Source: Acanthornis magna
Lineage: Eukaryota > Chordata > Aves > Passeriformes > Acanthizidae
Assembly: GCA_036785705.1 (NCBI GenBank)
Contig: JAWUZG010000975.1
Span: forward strand, 62,001-126,000
DNA: 64,000 nucleotides
Reading direction: 5' to 3'
Below are positions 33,000-46,600 of this stretch, one piece after another. A program made the position numbers and the translations under genes. Below the pieces are notes generated by a model. It did no database searches, had not been told where the DNA came from, and saw only the letters and a program-made list of their open reading frames with translations. Positions within the stretch are counted from its first letter, which is position 1; each line of letters opens with the position of its first letter.

Positions 33000-35900
33000 A
33001 CAGCACTGGACATTTTAAATGTAGCTACAATTACAGCCCTAAGGAAACCTTAAAATAGAGTCATGGCACTGAGAATAAAGCTAGTAAATAAACAGTTTCA
33101 AAGATGTACAGCTCACAACCTGCGCCATGGGCAATGTGGGAATGGTTACGCAGACAAATGAGGAAGGAGAAATAGGTACGTTTGCAAAGATTTGCTTTAA
33201 CAGTCATCTCACAAGGCCAACAGCATATCCCCTGACTTTTCTGGCCTGCAGTCCATCTGTATGTGCCAGAATCCATATTTAGTTAGTCCTGCAAGCTCAT
33301 GTACCTCTGTAGGCTGCTGTGAGAAAAATATTATGGTGTGTTGTCTTAAGCCTTTTATGTTTTGCCACAGCCACCCACGAGATCCACCTGCTCTTCAGAA
33401 AAAACACACAGTGACGTCAAAGCTGAATACAAGATGATGACCATTTTTGTTTCCTCATTTCAAAGTACTGAAGTTATCAACACACGAATAGTGGGTCTTC
33501 AGCAGTTTTAGATTTTCAGTCTGTGGAGCTGAATAGCCCAAATTAAAACCAACACAAATTGAATTGGAGGAAATGCTGGGAAATTGGAGAGGAAAAGCCA
33601 GGAAAGAACCACACTTCTTCCAGAAAAATGCCTCTTCATTCCCTGTTTTCCTACATAAGTCCAAACCTAAACAGTTGCATGAATAACTTATTTTAGAATG
33701 AGACAATTTTTCTGTGCTTATCTGGGGAAGATTTACAAGCTGAATATAAAAGGCTGAAGCCTGAAGTCAAAAAGCCCTCTTATAATTTGTATTTTTTTCA
33801 ACCTCACAGTTTCTTCCATGGGATTAGCAATGCTTTTTCAAGATCTTCTGCTTTGAATAGGATCTACTCTGGCAGCCACTGACAAGGGATAATGTATCTT
33901 CCGGAATTCTATAAGGCTGTGCTAAGATTTTAAATTGCTGACTATTAACTTTTACCAGTTCTATTTGTGCTGGTTTTACTTTTAATTTTTAGTGTTTATT
34001 TACTTAAAGAATGGCTTTATTACACTCCCACTTATTTGAAGGAGTGAGTGTGCTCCTTCAAAATATTTAACAGATTCTGGATTTAGAAAACTACATTTTA
34101 CTCTTAGTTGTGTTTAGTTCAAGTATCACAAAATGGAACGAGATGCTGATTTTTCTCCTAAAATATATATTATGGAGTATATACATACTAAACCCATTAA
34201 CTAAAGCGTATGACATTGATAAAGTAGAAGTGAATCCTGGTTCTTTATTACCTATCTAAAACAATTCAGGATTGTGCAAAATATACCTAAAATAATTTCC
34301 AAATCAGTGGTGGAAAAGCCCAGCATATTTATCAAGCTAATGACCTCTAATAAAGAACAAAAGTTGGCCTTGAAATGATCATTTCATGTGGTACAACAAC
34401 ATCAAGCAGGTTATTAACAGCCTGCGTTAGAAGGGCAATTTTGAATTATAAGAATAATTGGTGATGCTTGTTATCTCTCTCTGGAATTTTCTAACCTGAT
34501 GGCCATAGTAAGCACAAAAGATGAGAGATTTTGAAAAGGCAATAGCAAGTGTTGGAAGACGCCCTTCTCCACCTTCCAAGGGGGAAACAGTTCCAAGGCT
34601 TTCTCTTACTTTCTGCTGCTGAGGCACAAAGGCAACTTTACTTCCGAGGCAGTAACTGGCCTTATGGGATTTAAATCTTTCCTTAAGCCTGCTCGGGGTG
34701 ACAGACACCCACGTGTTTGGAACACAGGGGACAGGGAAGGAGAATAAATACCAACTGGGGTTAAGGAGTGCTGAGGTATGAATGCCAGGTATCCACGTGT
34801 GAAAGTCATTTAGAAAGTCTGGAGAAGAAATGTTATTTCCCTGCAGTTCTGCAGTTCTGCCTACTAAGAGCCAGCCAACCATGGGATTCCAATTTATTAA
34901 AAAAAAAAAAACAGTGAACAAAACATTTTCCTACATCACTGCAGAAATTCTGATACCTATCAGTCATCCATCACAAGGCAGAAGGCAGCCTCTTTCCATC
35001 TGTTTTTCCAAAGGGGAAGTCGTAATTTTTTTTTCAATTTGCTGCTGCTATCATGATAGCATTTAAGAAAAGGAAACTGGTTTTGAGTTACCGACTTACT
35101 AGATAGGATCTCACTAACAAATTCACTTTTTCAAAGGCTGTGCTGGCGGTGTAATCCACTTCATTCAGAGAACGTTGCTACGGGTCCTGTTTTGGAGGTA
35201 TTGATTCAACCGCGCAGCACAAGTTACACTGACATTTGCACCTATCTTCTGGTTCACCGTGTAATGACTGAACTTCGAGTCTCACTCTTCAAATGACAAC
35301 CAAGATTTCTGCTGTATTTGTGTCGCAAGTTACATACTAAAACAAGAAAGAAATAGGATTTTTTCTCTTTCCCTCTGCTAAGCCAACTCTTTGAGCACAC
35401 CGAGTGTACTGCTGCGCTTTGCTGTTGGGTTCTACAGCAAATCAGACAGCCCTGGCAGCGACAGCAGCTGATGAAGCTCCCTTTGGTTTCAGCATTGCCA
35501 CCTTTTCTGTTTATTATGCTGTCCCTTTCAGTGGGTGGAGGCGGTGTGGATACAAAGCCTGCTGTAAATGCACAACTGAAAAAGCAACAAATGGCTGCCA
35601 GGAGTGGCTTCTACTGATTTTGCTGCCAAGGTGTTGTCAGTCGCTTCTGAAAAGAGATCTCAGTTTTTGCCAAATGTGTTCAAGAACCTCAGAGCAGCAG
35701 AGTTGTTACAGTTACTTGGTTTATAATTTCCTGATCTGAAAAGCCAAAGTTTTTATTAGAGTGAGAAGCTTGTTCAACAACAGAATTTCCGGGGGCACAT
35801 CCTCAGGAGCAGGGGAACCTGCTGGGACAGGGAATTGTCACATTTCCTTGCATGTGCTAGAGTGCACAACAAGCAGTCACAGAAGAGCCACGGCAATAGA

Positions 35901-38200
35901 AAGGCCAGCTTGCGACTTTGGACAGACTCACTTTTTTCCTTTTCCTCTTTTATATATATAAAGCAGTAGAGCTTTCACTAAGGAGGAGAGAAAGGGCAGA
36001 ACTGGAGAAACTACAGTGGCTTGACTGAGGAACAACAGTAACCTTAAGTTATACTTGCCTTAATACAGGTAGCATTCTCCATTTCTCTCAAATTAAAGCA
36101 AACCCCTCAAATCTTCAACTAACATGGAACATGACAAAATCTAACGCTTCCATTTTCATTAATCCTACCACTTAATCAGATTCAGCAGACTTTTGATAAG
36201 AAGGAAAGAAGAACAGAGACCTTCAGGAAAAGAAAAAAAAAAAAAGGTTTGTATCTGGAACCATTTTTTGACTTGAGAAAACAGAAACCATCGAGGGACT
36301 CCATTCTGCATGGAGATGCACTGTACCAATAACCATTTGTGTAGAATGAATTGAGGGTCCTCCATGTCCCCACGGGACGAGACCTTTAGTTTGCAATTTA
36401 AATTTACTCTACCTCAGGCTGTGTCCTCTATTGATTAGAAATATATTCTTAGCCACAAACTCTCCACCACAATGTAACTTGCTTGAGATTTCTAGGGACA
36501 ATATAGGTGGGTCTTGAAAACAGGATTAACAAAGCTACTTCAAACAGGTCTAATTTATACTGTCCTGCAAATCCTGACTGTTCTACGTGTTAATTATGCT
36601 CCACACTCCTCTAAATTGAGGCTTTAAAAGGCTCAAAATGGAAAACGAGGTCTTCAGAGGATTCTTAATAACACATGACTTATTTCACTGACTTGTTTGT
36701 ACACTGGACTGGAAGAAAAGGAGGTTTTTCCCTTCCCCTCTTAAATTAGAGATTCATCTATCCATTGAAACAGACAAAACAAGAAAGTCCCTGAGGTCAT
36801 TTAGCTTATGCCTGCAAAACATATTTTGACTATCAGACACCTCTGGAACCTTCCCCTTTTACACAGTTCTAGCTTTGTACATGTTATCTCAACTTTGTGT
36901 TATAAAAATGCATGACTTTTTATCATAATTCTAACTTTTCTACTGAGAAGACACTAGAACACTACAGAACACTCTTAGGTATGTCTCACTGAGTTAAGCA
37001 GATTTAATACAAGGGATGACAGATAGAGAATAATACACCAGAAGAAAGAGAGCACTGCTAAAAGGAAAAAAACCTAAATGACCCACTAGGCCTTTTTCTT
37101 TTGTTTCTATGACTCTGTAATGAAAACACGAAGAAAGAAAACCCCCACACTTCCTTGGCAATAGGAGCTAAACCCTCCAGTATTTGAAATCAATGACCTA
37201 GAGTTCTTTTTTTGTCAAAAGCTGGAGTAATTCAGAAGCTAATCCCAACAATGCTATCTGTGTGTCTGAGGTGCTGGTGAGAATTCAACAGACCAAATTA
37301 ATTCTCACATGTGGACCAGCATCCCAAAAGATCATTCTGACTAGCATCTCCTGGAATAGGGTCAAGTCCTCCAAAAGATCAGGCTGATCTCCGAAAGTGT
37401 TGAATCTTTTCAAACCAAGGGGGTAATGCAGACTTTGCTACCCAAGTCCTGACAATTCCAAGGCAGCCTCTCCCTGCTCAGCTAGTGACTGGGCTAGTTT
37501 TGTGGGTGGTTTGGGTTAGAGATGCCCAAGGGAAGAATTATGTCTAATAATACTGAAATTGGATGCAGAGAGATACGAACTTTGCTCTTTCTTATCTTGC
37601 TATGTTGTTTCCACAGCTCAGCTTATCTTCTGTAGGAACTGCCTTAAGAAACGTCTGGTACAGGCTTTACTCAAGATATTTCTTCAATTTACCTCAAATA
37701 AAACTGAGAGAAACTTACCAAATTGCTTGGGTTTAATCGCATCAGGACTGCAGGTGCAATTTTCTGGAGAGTGAAAACCTGTGCAGCCTGAACGTTTCTG
37801 TTCCAGACACTGATAATTTTGAAATTTAACTGAAACACTGAATACTACTATGAAAAACTCATTCCCCCCCACCCCCAGTAGGCATTTTAGAATCGCATTT
37901 GCCATGGGAAAGTTTTTGTATAAAACACAAATTAAGATGATGCTATTTCAGAGAAATAAAATGTCCATTTTGCTCAGACTTCTGGGAAAATAGACAGAAC
38001 ATGGAAATCTTTGAGTAGCTACAATTTGCTAGAGAGAGGGTTAGGTGGAATGCCCTACAGTAAAATAGTACCTTGCTGTGAAATCCTAAGAAAAAAAGAA
38101 GAGATGAAGAAGAGAAGCTAAATATATAACGCTTAAAACATAGAAATTACCTCACAAAGTTCCTTTCAATGAGAGGATATAATTAATTCTGAGCTAACTT
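33000..38200. other. Intron 15 of the CDH2-like gene, left part
   Basis: AT-rich intron DNA. Open frames (for example 34,427-34,921 minus) have no recognisable domain. No gene seen. Confidence 0.45.
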
Positions 38201-38206
38201 GCAGAC

Positions 38207-38578
38207 AGGAAAATTGGCATGTTTTCTTTAACTTCATATATACTTCCATCTATTATCCTAATCAATGACATTAATGACATTATTTTACTGTGTATGAATA
38301 GGAAAATTGCCATGTTTTCTTTAACTTCATATATATTTCCATACATTATCCTAATCAATGACATTAATGACATTATTTTACTGTGTATGAATAGGAAAAT
38401 TGCCATGTTTTCTTTAACTTCATATATATTTCCATACATTATCCTAATCAATGACATTAATGACATTATTTTACTGTGTATGAATAGGAAAATTGCCATG
38501 TTTTCTTTAACTTCATATATATTTCCATATATTATCCTAATCAATGACATTAATGACATTATTTTACTGTGTATGAAT
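38207..38578. repeat. 93-bp tandem repeat, four copies
   Basis: Units start at 38,207, 38,300, 38,393 and 38,486 (aggaaaattgccatgttttc...). The second and third copies appear identical over most of their length, the others carry one or a few changes. Because 93 is divisible by three, both strands carry spurious repetitive open frames. It lies in the intron between exons 15 and 16 of the CDH2-like gene. Confidence 0.95.
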
Positions 38579-40226
38579 AGCTGGGAGAAGCTTTCTTTTT
38601 TGGTGGATGGCATGGGGAAGCATAAAGGGAGGTACTGATATAATACAATAGACAGCAGGAAGAAAACGACTCCATGTTCATCTGTACTGCAGTATGAACA
38701 CACTGGGTTAAATCATGACAGCAAGTGCTGTTTCTTCAGCTCCACGTGTTCACATCGATGCTATCATCTTCAAGAGCGACAACCTACTGAAAAATAATAT
38801 TGCAAGAACAGCTTGCTAAGTCATTTAAAAATTGTAGGAGGCCGGAACCCTCTGGCCCTTTCTGGCTTTCCAGCAGAATCACACCCATTCCTTGCCTTTG
38901 CTCCAGAGCAGAGCTTCTCAGCTGCTCTGAGAACAAGAAAAACCCATGTTCTTCACAACTGCCCGCCAGGTGGGCACTGTCTGGTCACAGCTGTGTGAGA
39001 ACAGGATGGGAATCTCTTACTGAATGGAAACACAAGGAAGTTCTTGTGTGTACAATGCCCTGGGCAACAATGTGGGCCTTTTATTGTCCCATGTCTTCAC
39101 TATTTTCCAGAAGCCAATTATAACTGTAATATTTAGAAGTGTAGGGCATGCAAAAAACTGGTGTCTCTTAAAATATATCTTACAAGAATATTTCTACATT
39201 TCCTGCTAGTCAATTCCCTTCTAAGTTTTTTGACAATTGTATCGCTGTACACCTTCAAAGGGGCAAATTCAATTTTCTGCAGCTTTCTAACACAGAAGAC
39301 TTTAGTATATTAGCCTGACTTTTCTCCAAGGCAAACAAGAATAAACACGTTTGCAGAAACAGTTCTGCAATACTCTGCAATATGTGTCCGGCTCTAGCTG
39401 AGAAGGAAGATATGAAAAAATCAGAGAAAATAATTAACTACTACAATTCATGTACAGAATGAAGCAAAAACAGTAGTAAATTCTGGGTTAGCTTTTTTTT
39501 TCTGTAACCAGCAATCACAAGCAACATGTTCTATTGTAAGTACCACAACACCAATGATTTAAGACTAACCAGTGATAGAAATAATGAGGATCATTTCTTT
39601 CAGAGCTATGAGTACTCTGGTATAGTCTGAATCTCAATTACATGTATTAGATTGAAGAATCAAAGATAATGCAAAATCTTTGAAAGCTCTATGAGAAGTA
39701 TTAAAAGCACTTACATGACATTTAATTTAGCTGCCCTGCTCACTAATCCTATTTGATGAAATTCTTTCCGTCTTATTGAAGGTACTGAATTTCCACTATT
39801 ATCTGGATTCAAAGGGTAATGTATGAGGAGAATGAAAATGAACTTCTTCCATTATTAAATTACTGTGAATTAATAAATTATTTTAGGCTATACTACAGTT
39901 TTGTTATTCTGTTTATTACTTGGAGCCCACTGCATAATCCTGCTTGGAGATATTGTGGTTGCAGCTGATAATGTATTATGAATGTAATTAATATGAATGC
40001 ACAGAAGTTAATTGATATATCTTCCCTTTCTGTTTGAATGAGTTAATTAAATTTCTCTGCATTTTAAAAGAACATATTTACTTCTGTCTAGCAAGACAAT
40101 TTTAGTTGTCTAAGGAAGTTTTAAAAAGTTATTATGTTCTAACATAACAGCTACTCATGCGAAGTAGAATAAACAAAATACAAAAGCTTATCAGATCTTG
40201 GGAGGAAACTCTCTTCACTCCTCTAC

Positions 40227-40391
40227 CTCATTAATGAAGTCCCCAATGTCCCCAGGATGAGGAGCAGCTGATCTGACTGGATCCTGAGGTTCTGCATGGA
40301 TTGGCCCTTCATCAAGACGTCCGATTCCAACAGGTTTGATGACATCTGGTTCCACAGTGTCAGGCTGCTGGAGCTGGCTCGAGTCACACTC
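40227..40391 (-). other. CDH2-like exon 15 (cytoplasmic)
   Basis: 165 bases between attttgcag and gtagag, open: [16 protein letters not shown] ... [16 protein letters not shown]. The CDH2 motif order is kept, but several residues are replaced, including two Arg to Gly changes (GIGRLDEGP) and Tyr to Asp (EPQDPV). Confidence 0.85.
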
Positions 40392-41229
40392 CTGCAAAAT
40401 ATGAAACAGAGGCAGCACGTTAGCAGAATTTCAAACAATATCTGCTAGGGGGAAACATGAGAAGGAAGAAAGGGAAAATGCAAAGTATCATTTCATCAGA
40501 AGTCCTATTTTCAGGATTGTGATGCTTACTGAGAATAAGTCAATAAGATTGTTATTTGCATACCAACAGAATGTTATTTGATTTATGCTCCCTGAATCTC
40601 CTGATTTGATTCTATTCCATCAGATTTGTAGAGTTTCTCTAAGTTTTCCCTTGAGAAGCAGGGATTTGAGTAGTACTAGTAAGAGACTAAACACTTTACC
40701 TAGCAATGATGATTTACAGCATAGAGCAAAGATGGCAAATCCAACTCTTATGTTTCTAAGAAAATAAATATCACACACCCTGAGAAAAAGGCAAGCACAC
40801 TGTTTTGCAATATTTTATAATACCTTCAAAGAATGAATGTAAGACTCCTTGCTGATTTCATATGGCTTCCATAATATGAAAGCCGAAGGGGGAAAAATGT
40901 CATAAGAAGTACAAAGCTCCTCAGATTTGGCCTTAATTCTAAGCACTTTCTAGAGATTACTCATGAATCTGTTAATTAAGTACTTGATGCTGCAGTTTCA
41001 AACTCTGGCAGACTGATGAAGTTAGCATAGCAGTATGAATTCCAATAAGCAGTACGTATGTATGTAAAAAAATTTAATTAGATCAATGTTTATGCATTTA
41101 ACATAGATATGCTTGAATTCTCTTTGCACAGTCATTGTCATTCCCCTCACTGTTGCCATGTCTAGAAGAAAGTCATGCTCTAGGATGCCTTTACACAGGG
41201 CACTGGTGAGAACGTGCAACAAAGAACTT

Positions 41230-41271
41230 AAGGCTTAAAAAAAGCCATTCAAGGCTTAAAAAAAGCCATTC
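41230..41271. repeat. 21-bp direct duplication
   Basis: Two exact tandem copies of a 21-base unit beginning aaggcttaaaaaaagccatt, each containing the small palindrome aaggctt...aagcc. Confidence 0.9.
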
Positions 41272-42693
41272 AAGAACTATCAGCAGATGGGGGCTCACGC
41301 CAACTCTGTGTATGCCAGATACCCTCCCCCACAAATAATCCAAGCAGCTAAGAAGCATCCTAAATAAGCTACTCTATCCATCAAAAATACCCATTTTTCA
41401 ACAGTGCTCTTCTGGTAAAAATGTTATTTATAATCTCAGCTTGCTGCAAGTTCTCTGTGCAGACTGTAACTTTCGTTAGTTCCTTATTGGGTCCTAAAGG
41501 AAGGAATGCAAGCTTTTACTGCTGCTGTTATCTCATGGGATGCAGATGCTCTTTGAGAGTATGACCTCCTGTGACCCCAAACCCAAACTTTTCAACAGGA
41601 GGAGAAATTCTTTTGACAGCAGTGATGGTAGTTTGTGGGGAGAACTGTAACTAATTATCAAATCCACTACAACTTCTGATTTGTTACTTGGGTTCTCAGA
41701 TGACTGCAAACAAATACATAGTCAAAAAAGGTGGAACAGCTCCACTGAGATCTGAGAATGCAGTTTCATATGCTTTAATTAGATTACAAGTTCCTCGGGC
41801 CAGAGCTGTAACTCCTACCCTTTGGTACTTCATGTACCAAACAGAATAATAAGTGATCTCCAGGAAGCAGTATGAAAGCGAGAAAAGTAATCAGAACAGA
41901 TTATTTCCCTTTTTTTTTTTCCCCCTTCCTTTCCCTTTTTATTACGTAAAATAAAATAGTTTAGAGACATGCTACAGAAAATCCTATCAAACCGAGAAGA
42001 ATGTACTTTTTAGAATTTATAAATATGTAACATGAGTGCTTTTCATATGCACCCAAAAGATAAAGGTGGAAAACACCAACAGGGAGAAATGAAAAAACTT
42101 TTTTTTTTTTTAAGAATCTAAGCATTTCATTGTGGAGGAATTCAAACTGGTATGGTTAAATAACGATGTATTAAAACCAGAAGAGCTTCTCTGTTCATTT
42201 CAATCCTATGACCATATTTTTTTCCCCCACCCACATATGTACACAATTCTTTTACTGGTTAGTGGTCATACAGAAATATAAATCAAGTCTGTCAGTCTAT
42301 TATGTCCACATCTAAGAGCATTCTTTTTTTGTGGATTTAATAGATTGAGATATATCCAGGCTCTAATAGCTAAAAAGACAGCAAAGATGGCCATCCATGA
42401 GGTAACAGCAGTGCAGAACCTGTCTTGACATGGACTGCCACTTTGGTTTTCTTTTTGAAGGTAATTTATGACACTGTCATTTAGCCTTCTATCAGAGAAA
42501 ATCGATCTTGCAGGTCTAATAATGTCCAGAAGGGAAAAGATCTGTTGCACTTATTACCTCAGCCACTCAAACCCATCATTAAAATCATTAAAATCAATCC
42601 TAACTGCACATCAGTGGGGTATGGCCAACTCATCCACCACCTCCCCAACCGGCTCAGTGCCAGGCAAACACAGCATCATGCAGTGACTCCAGC

Positions 42694-43204
42694 TGTTGCG
42701 GTGCGGGAAAATCCACCGATTAAGGTGGTCCCATTTAAGGCTTGGACCAGCACCATTTAAGGAAATCCCATTTAAGGCACCGCACTGTGATTGACGAGGA
42801 GAATAAGCAATCCAGGATCAGTGTGATCAATACAAGCTTTATTCCCACTATTTCTCTAGGTTCTCTGACTTAAGTACATTTTTTCAGCAGCTTGCAGGTT
42901 TTACATGTCATTATGTCATTGGTTAGTAAGACTACTTGCCACACTATTATTGGTTAGTTGCATACAGCTACATTGCTTGTCCCGTCCCAGCTCATGGTCC
43001 CTTAATCTTGATGTTCTGTATTCTTTTGACCACAATTCTTCTTTCATGAATTCGGTACTTTCCCAAAACGACCAAGGACATTGTCCTTGCAGCCTACCCT
43101 CAAGGTTTTGCTTGCACAATCCCTACTCTGTACTCTGTGGCAGCTTCTGCAAAAGCAGAGCATCTAGCATCTCATGGTCCTGCTCTTCGAGCCATCTCTC
43201 CACA
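42694..43204 (-). mobile_element. Endogenous retrovirus LTR (about 510 bp)
   Basis: Read on the minus strand it starts TGTGGAGAGATGG directly after a polypurine tract (aaaacgggggaat, 43,205-43,217). It contains a polyadenylation signal GAATAAAG (near 42,838) and ends near ...GCAACA (about 42,694). Three CCTTAAATGG-like motifs lie near the end. It is an avian ERV LTR inserted in an intron of the CDH2-like gene; the family is not determined. Confidence 0.7.
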
Positions 43205-43600
43205 ATTCCCCCGTTTTGTTTTTGTTTAAGCAAAACGTTTTCGCCAAGCACGTTTATCTGTTTCATCAAACACCCGTAAATGAGCTTAGCAGCTATGATA
43301 ATGAGTATAATGATACTAAGCAAGTGCAGTCTTTCGAGTAACAATGTCCGGAGTCAACCTGTAATGCCAAATGAGGACAGCCATCCTCCCATTCCAAGTC
43401 CATCCTGTAGTTGATGGACTTGGAATGGACCCCTTGCTGCATTGAAGGTAGGGAGATTTTAACCCTTTCTGGTTCTGCCAGCGACGAAGTCACAGTTACA
43501 GGTACAGCTGGCTCGGCAAGCGAAGTAGGTATTTTTATAGGAAGAGGGGGAGGAGGTTGGACATAGGTGCGAAATGGTACTGACACCTCAGAGCCTGCTA
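43205..43600 (-). mobile_element. Truncated internal remnant of the same retrovirus
   Basis: Upstream of the polypurine tract there are short broken frames. One contains a hydrophobic stretch (LHLLSIIILIIIAAKLIYG) followed by a Lys/Gln-rich end, consistent with the 3' end of a viral internal region. Everything further 5', including the other LTR, is missing. It cannot be functional. Confidence 0.5.
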
Positions 43601-46600
43601 ACGCTTTTCTTGCAATTTTTTCTGTCCTTGTTTGAATGTTTGCAACATTTTCAGTGTTTCAACATTCTGTCTAAAGTCAACTTTACTCAATTATTACAAA
43701 GTAAAAGAAGGAAAAGCGTTTTCAAGTGCCAGGTCATGAACTGTTTAGAGCTGCTGAAGTCCCATCTCTTCACTCAGTGCTGCTTTCACAGACAGGAAAG
43801 TGGAAAGCTTTTCACTTATTACCTAAAGCTCCTGAACAGACTTAAAGGTTAGCCTCAAGCAGAGTTTGTTAAGATAGTTAACTGTAGGAGTGACAGCTAA
43901 ATGGAAGACTGGCATATCAAAGAGAGAACAAAAGATGCTGGGATATGCTGGGACAGCCAGCTGTGAGCAGTATTCTGGGTCATCATTTTCACTCTTAAAT
44001 TCAGGACCGCAAGTCAGCAGTGTTTTGGTTTTGCTCCAGTCTTTTCCCATAGAACCTGTTCATAGTTAAAACCTGCTTAGGGACTGCTAGCAGCTCCTTG
44101 GGGAACAAGACTCGGCCCTCCACTGGAAATGCACTTCAATGAGAGCTGTGAGCATCTAATTCATATGGCTGCCAATTTTTGTCAGAGATATTTCTTTGTG
44201 CTGTTTAGCCCTAACTCCAGCAATTCTAGAAAAAATCGCCTTCCATCTGTTTGGACTTGAGCAAACCCAAACAGAAGATCAGTTCATGTTTTTCTCCTCA
44301 AACTTCTTGACAAACTTTGATTATTGACGGAAATGAGAACCTAATTAGTTTTTCTCTATTGGAAGATTGCGAAGACATATTCATTTGCTCCCATTTTGCA
44401 TCTAGAAGAACTCTTTAGAAACCAGAAACTTGGACTAGTCTGATAGTCCAAGCCTACAGTCAACAGGGAAACAGAAACCTCACATTCTATGACAGGGATC
44501 TAAGTGAAGCAAATGGAATGATTCTTTGACTTTCCACTTGTTTATGAAGGGATCTATTATCACTGGAGCCAATAGAGCTACTTATTTGATAACTGGTGGT
44601 TAAAGAGAAGACAACCTTCATGTGCCAGAAGGGCATTTTATCAGAAGTTGCATCTTGTGAAATCAATCAATCAATCTCACTGCCCCTCAAACCCCACTAA
44701 CCCCCTCTCCCCTCCAAGCTGATTACAATATTGACGTTATTAGCTATTCACTTAGTTCTAACAGCTTTAAGCAAAGACTGTCCTACGAATTAACCACCTT
44801 ACTGTAAGTGTATGCAGAAGGCTCTAAAACCCCCAAAAGCACTTCTTTAAGAACATCTACGCAGTAGTTCAAAGCACAGTTCACATATCTCAGTACCTCA
44901 ACTTGAAAAGAAGAAACATCCAGAATAGAAGAAAAGACCATTTTATATTCCCCAGTAATCACTGAGAAACAAGATAAAGCAGCCTTCAAAAATCTCCTCC
45001 TCAAACAAGCTCCTCTTGGACAAGGCAGATATTCACTCACTGAACAGCACCCGAGTAATAATTCCTCATACAGCAGTCATCAGTTACAGAAGGAGAGATT
45101 TTTTTAAAAAGTACCTCACTTTCTGACTGACAGTTACCAGATCCTACCAATCCCTGAAAAATTAAAAACATAAGAAAGAGGGAGTAGGCCAGGAATCAAG
45201 AGTTTCTCAGAAACTTCTAAACATCTTTTATTTCTTTCATCCTGATTAGGTGTTCTAAACAAAAGAATGAAACCATCATATACTAAAATTATAAAATGCT
45301 ATGCATAGACAGCAGTGACTTTTTTATTTGAGAAAGGAAAACTCTGAAAATATTGTAATATATTACATGTGAACTGAGCTTTCCACTACCACAGCCTAGT
45401 GCCTGGAAATGTGAGTGACATTCACTGATGATTTATGCATCTGACCTCTCTATTATCTCAGAGCTCTCAGTTTATTTCCTGGCTGTTCACGAGACTGTGT
45501 GAAACACTTCTAGGGATGACTTGAGTTTTTACCTTCTACAAAACTAAAGCTTTGGTTAGGCATGAACGTAGGTCTGGACATATGAATAATGTAACAAAAC
45601 CACTATACCCGTTTCTCATTTTCAAGAGATGCACCCATTGCAAAGAAATATGCAAGCTCAGCTCTATCCCCATACAAGAAATAATCAACTTCATTAATTG
45701 TCACCAGATCACTTTGACTTAATTGGATGGTGAGAACTGTGCCATTCACTGAACACAATCGGCTGCAGTGGTTTAGGTGCATATAAAGCAACAGTAGCAG
45801 AAATTTACATTTCACCAGCCCCTTTTAGAGGGTGGTGCCTCAGTATAAACTCAGGTTTTTTATTTTCTGAAGAGAACAGAACTAATTATGACTTGGAAGT
45901 ACCTATGGATAAAACATGTGTTCTGCTTTGCCTTTGTGTTCCAAAGGCAATTACTGTCTACTCCAATAGAGAAATGGGATGGGGAAGTAAGGAAAGAAGT
46001 ATTTTATTGCTGTGTGTTCCCACTGAGATCTTTTAAAAAGAAAAAAAAAGGAAGTGAAAACCAATCCTGCTATATATTTTACCCCCAAGCCCACCAAACA
46101 TCACCTAAAAAGCTATTAGAAATTTGCACTTCAAATATTGCCTGAGCTCTGCAAAATGTTCCAACCCACCCTAAATCTTACATTTGCTGAAATAATGGGA
46201 CTTCAAAAAAAGCAAAGACAGAGGACTGACTAGATGGAGGCTGCAGGTGGGAGGATAGTTCAACTGCCTACACCAACAGTTGATCTTTGCCACTTGCTTT
46301 TAGATTACTTTCTGCCACATTGCTTTTCCCATTTGTTTTTATTATAGATGCATCTGGAGTGCTACAAGGTAATGATTTTAAATATAAAGAAAAAGCTAGC
46401 TTATCTTTTTTAATAATAAAAAAGGTGAAAGCTGAACTTGAGCTGCAGATAAAACACACTAACAGGCAGAGGTTCTAGACTCGATAAAATAAAACAAAAC
46501 CATTTTGTAATGGAATTATGAAAACATTACTTTTCCTATCATGAGATAAAGATTCACCAAGGAATAACAGTAATTCCTCCACAGGAGCACTGTATGAGTC

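Noticed and set aside
38194..38703. 169-codon frame with four identical 31-residue repeats
   Set aside because: A consequence of a 93-bp non-coding tandem repeat in an intron; the opposite strand is equally open.
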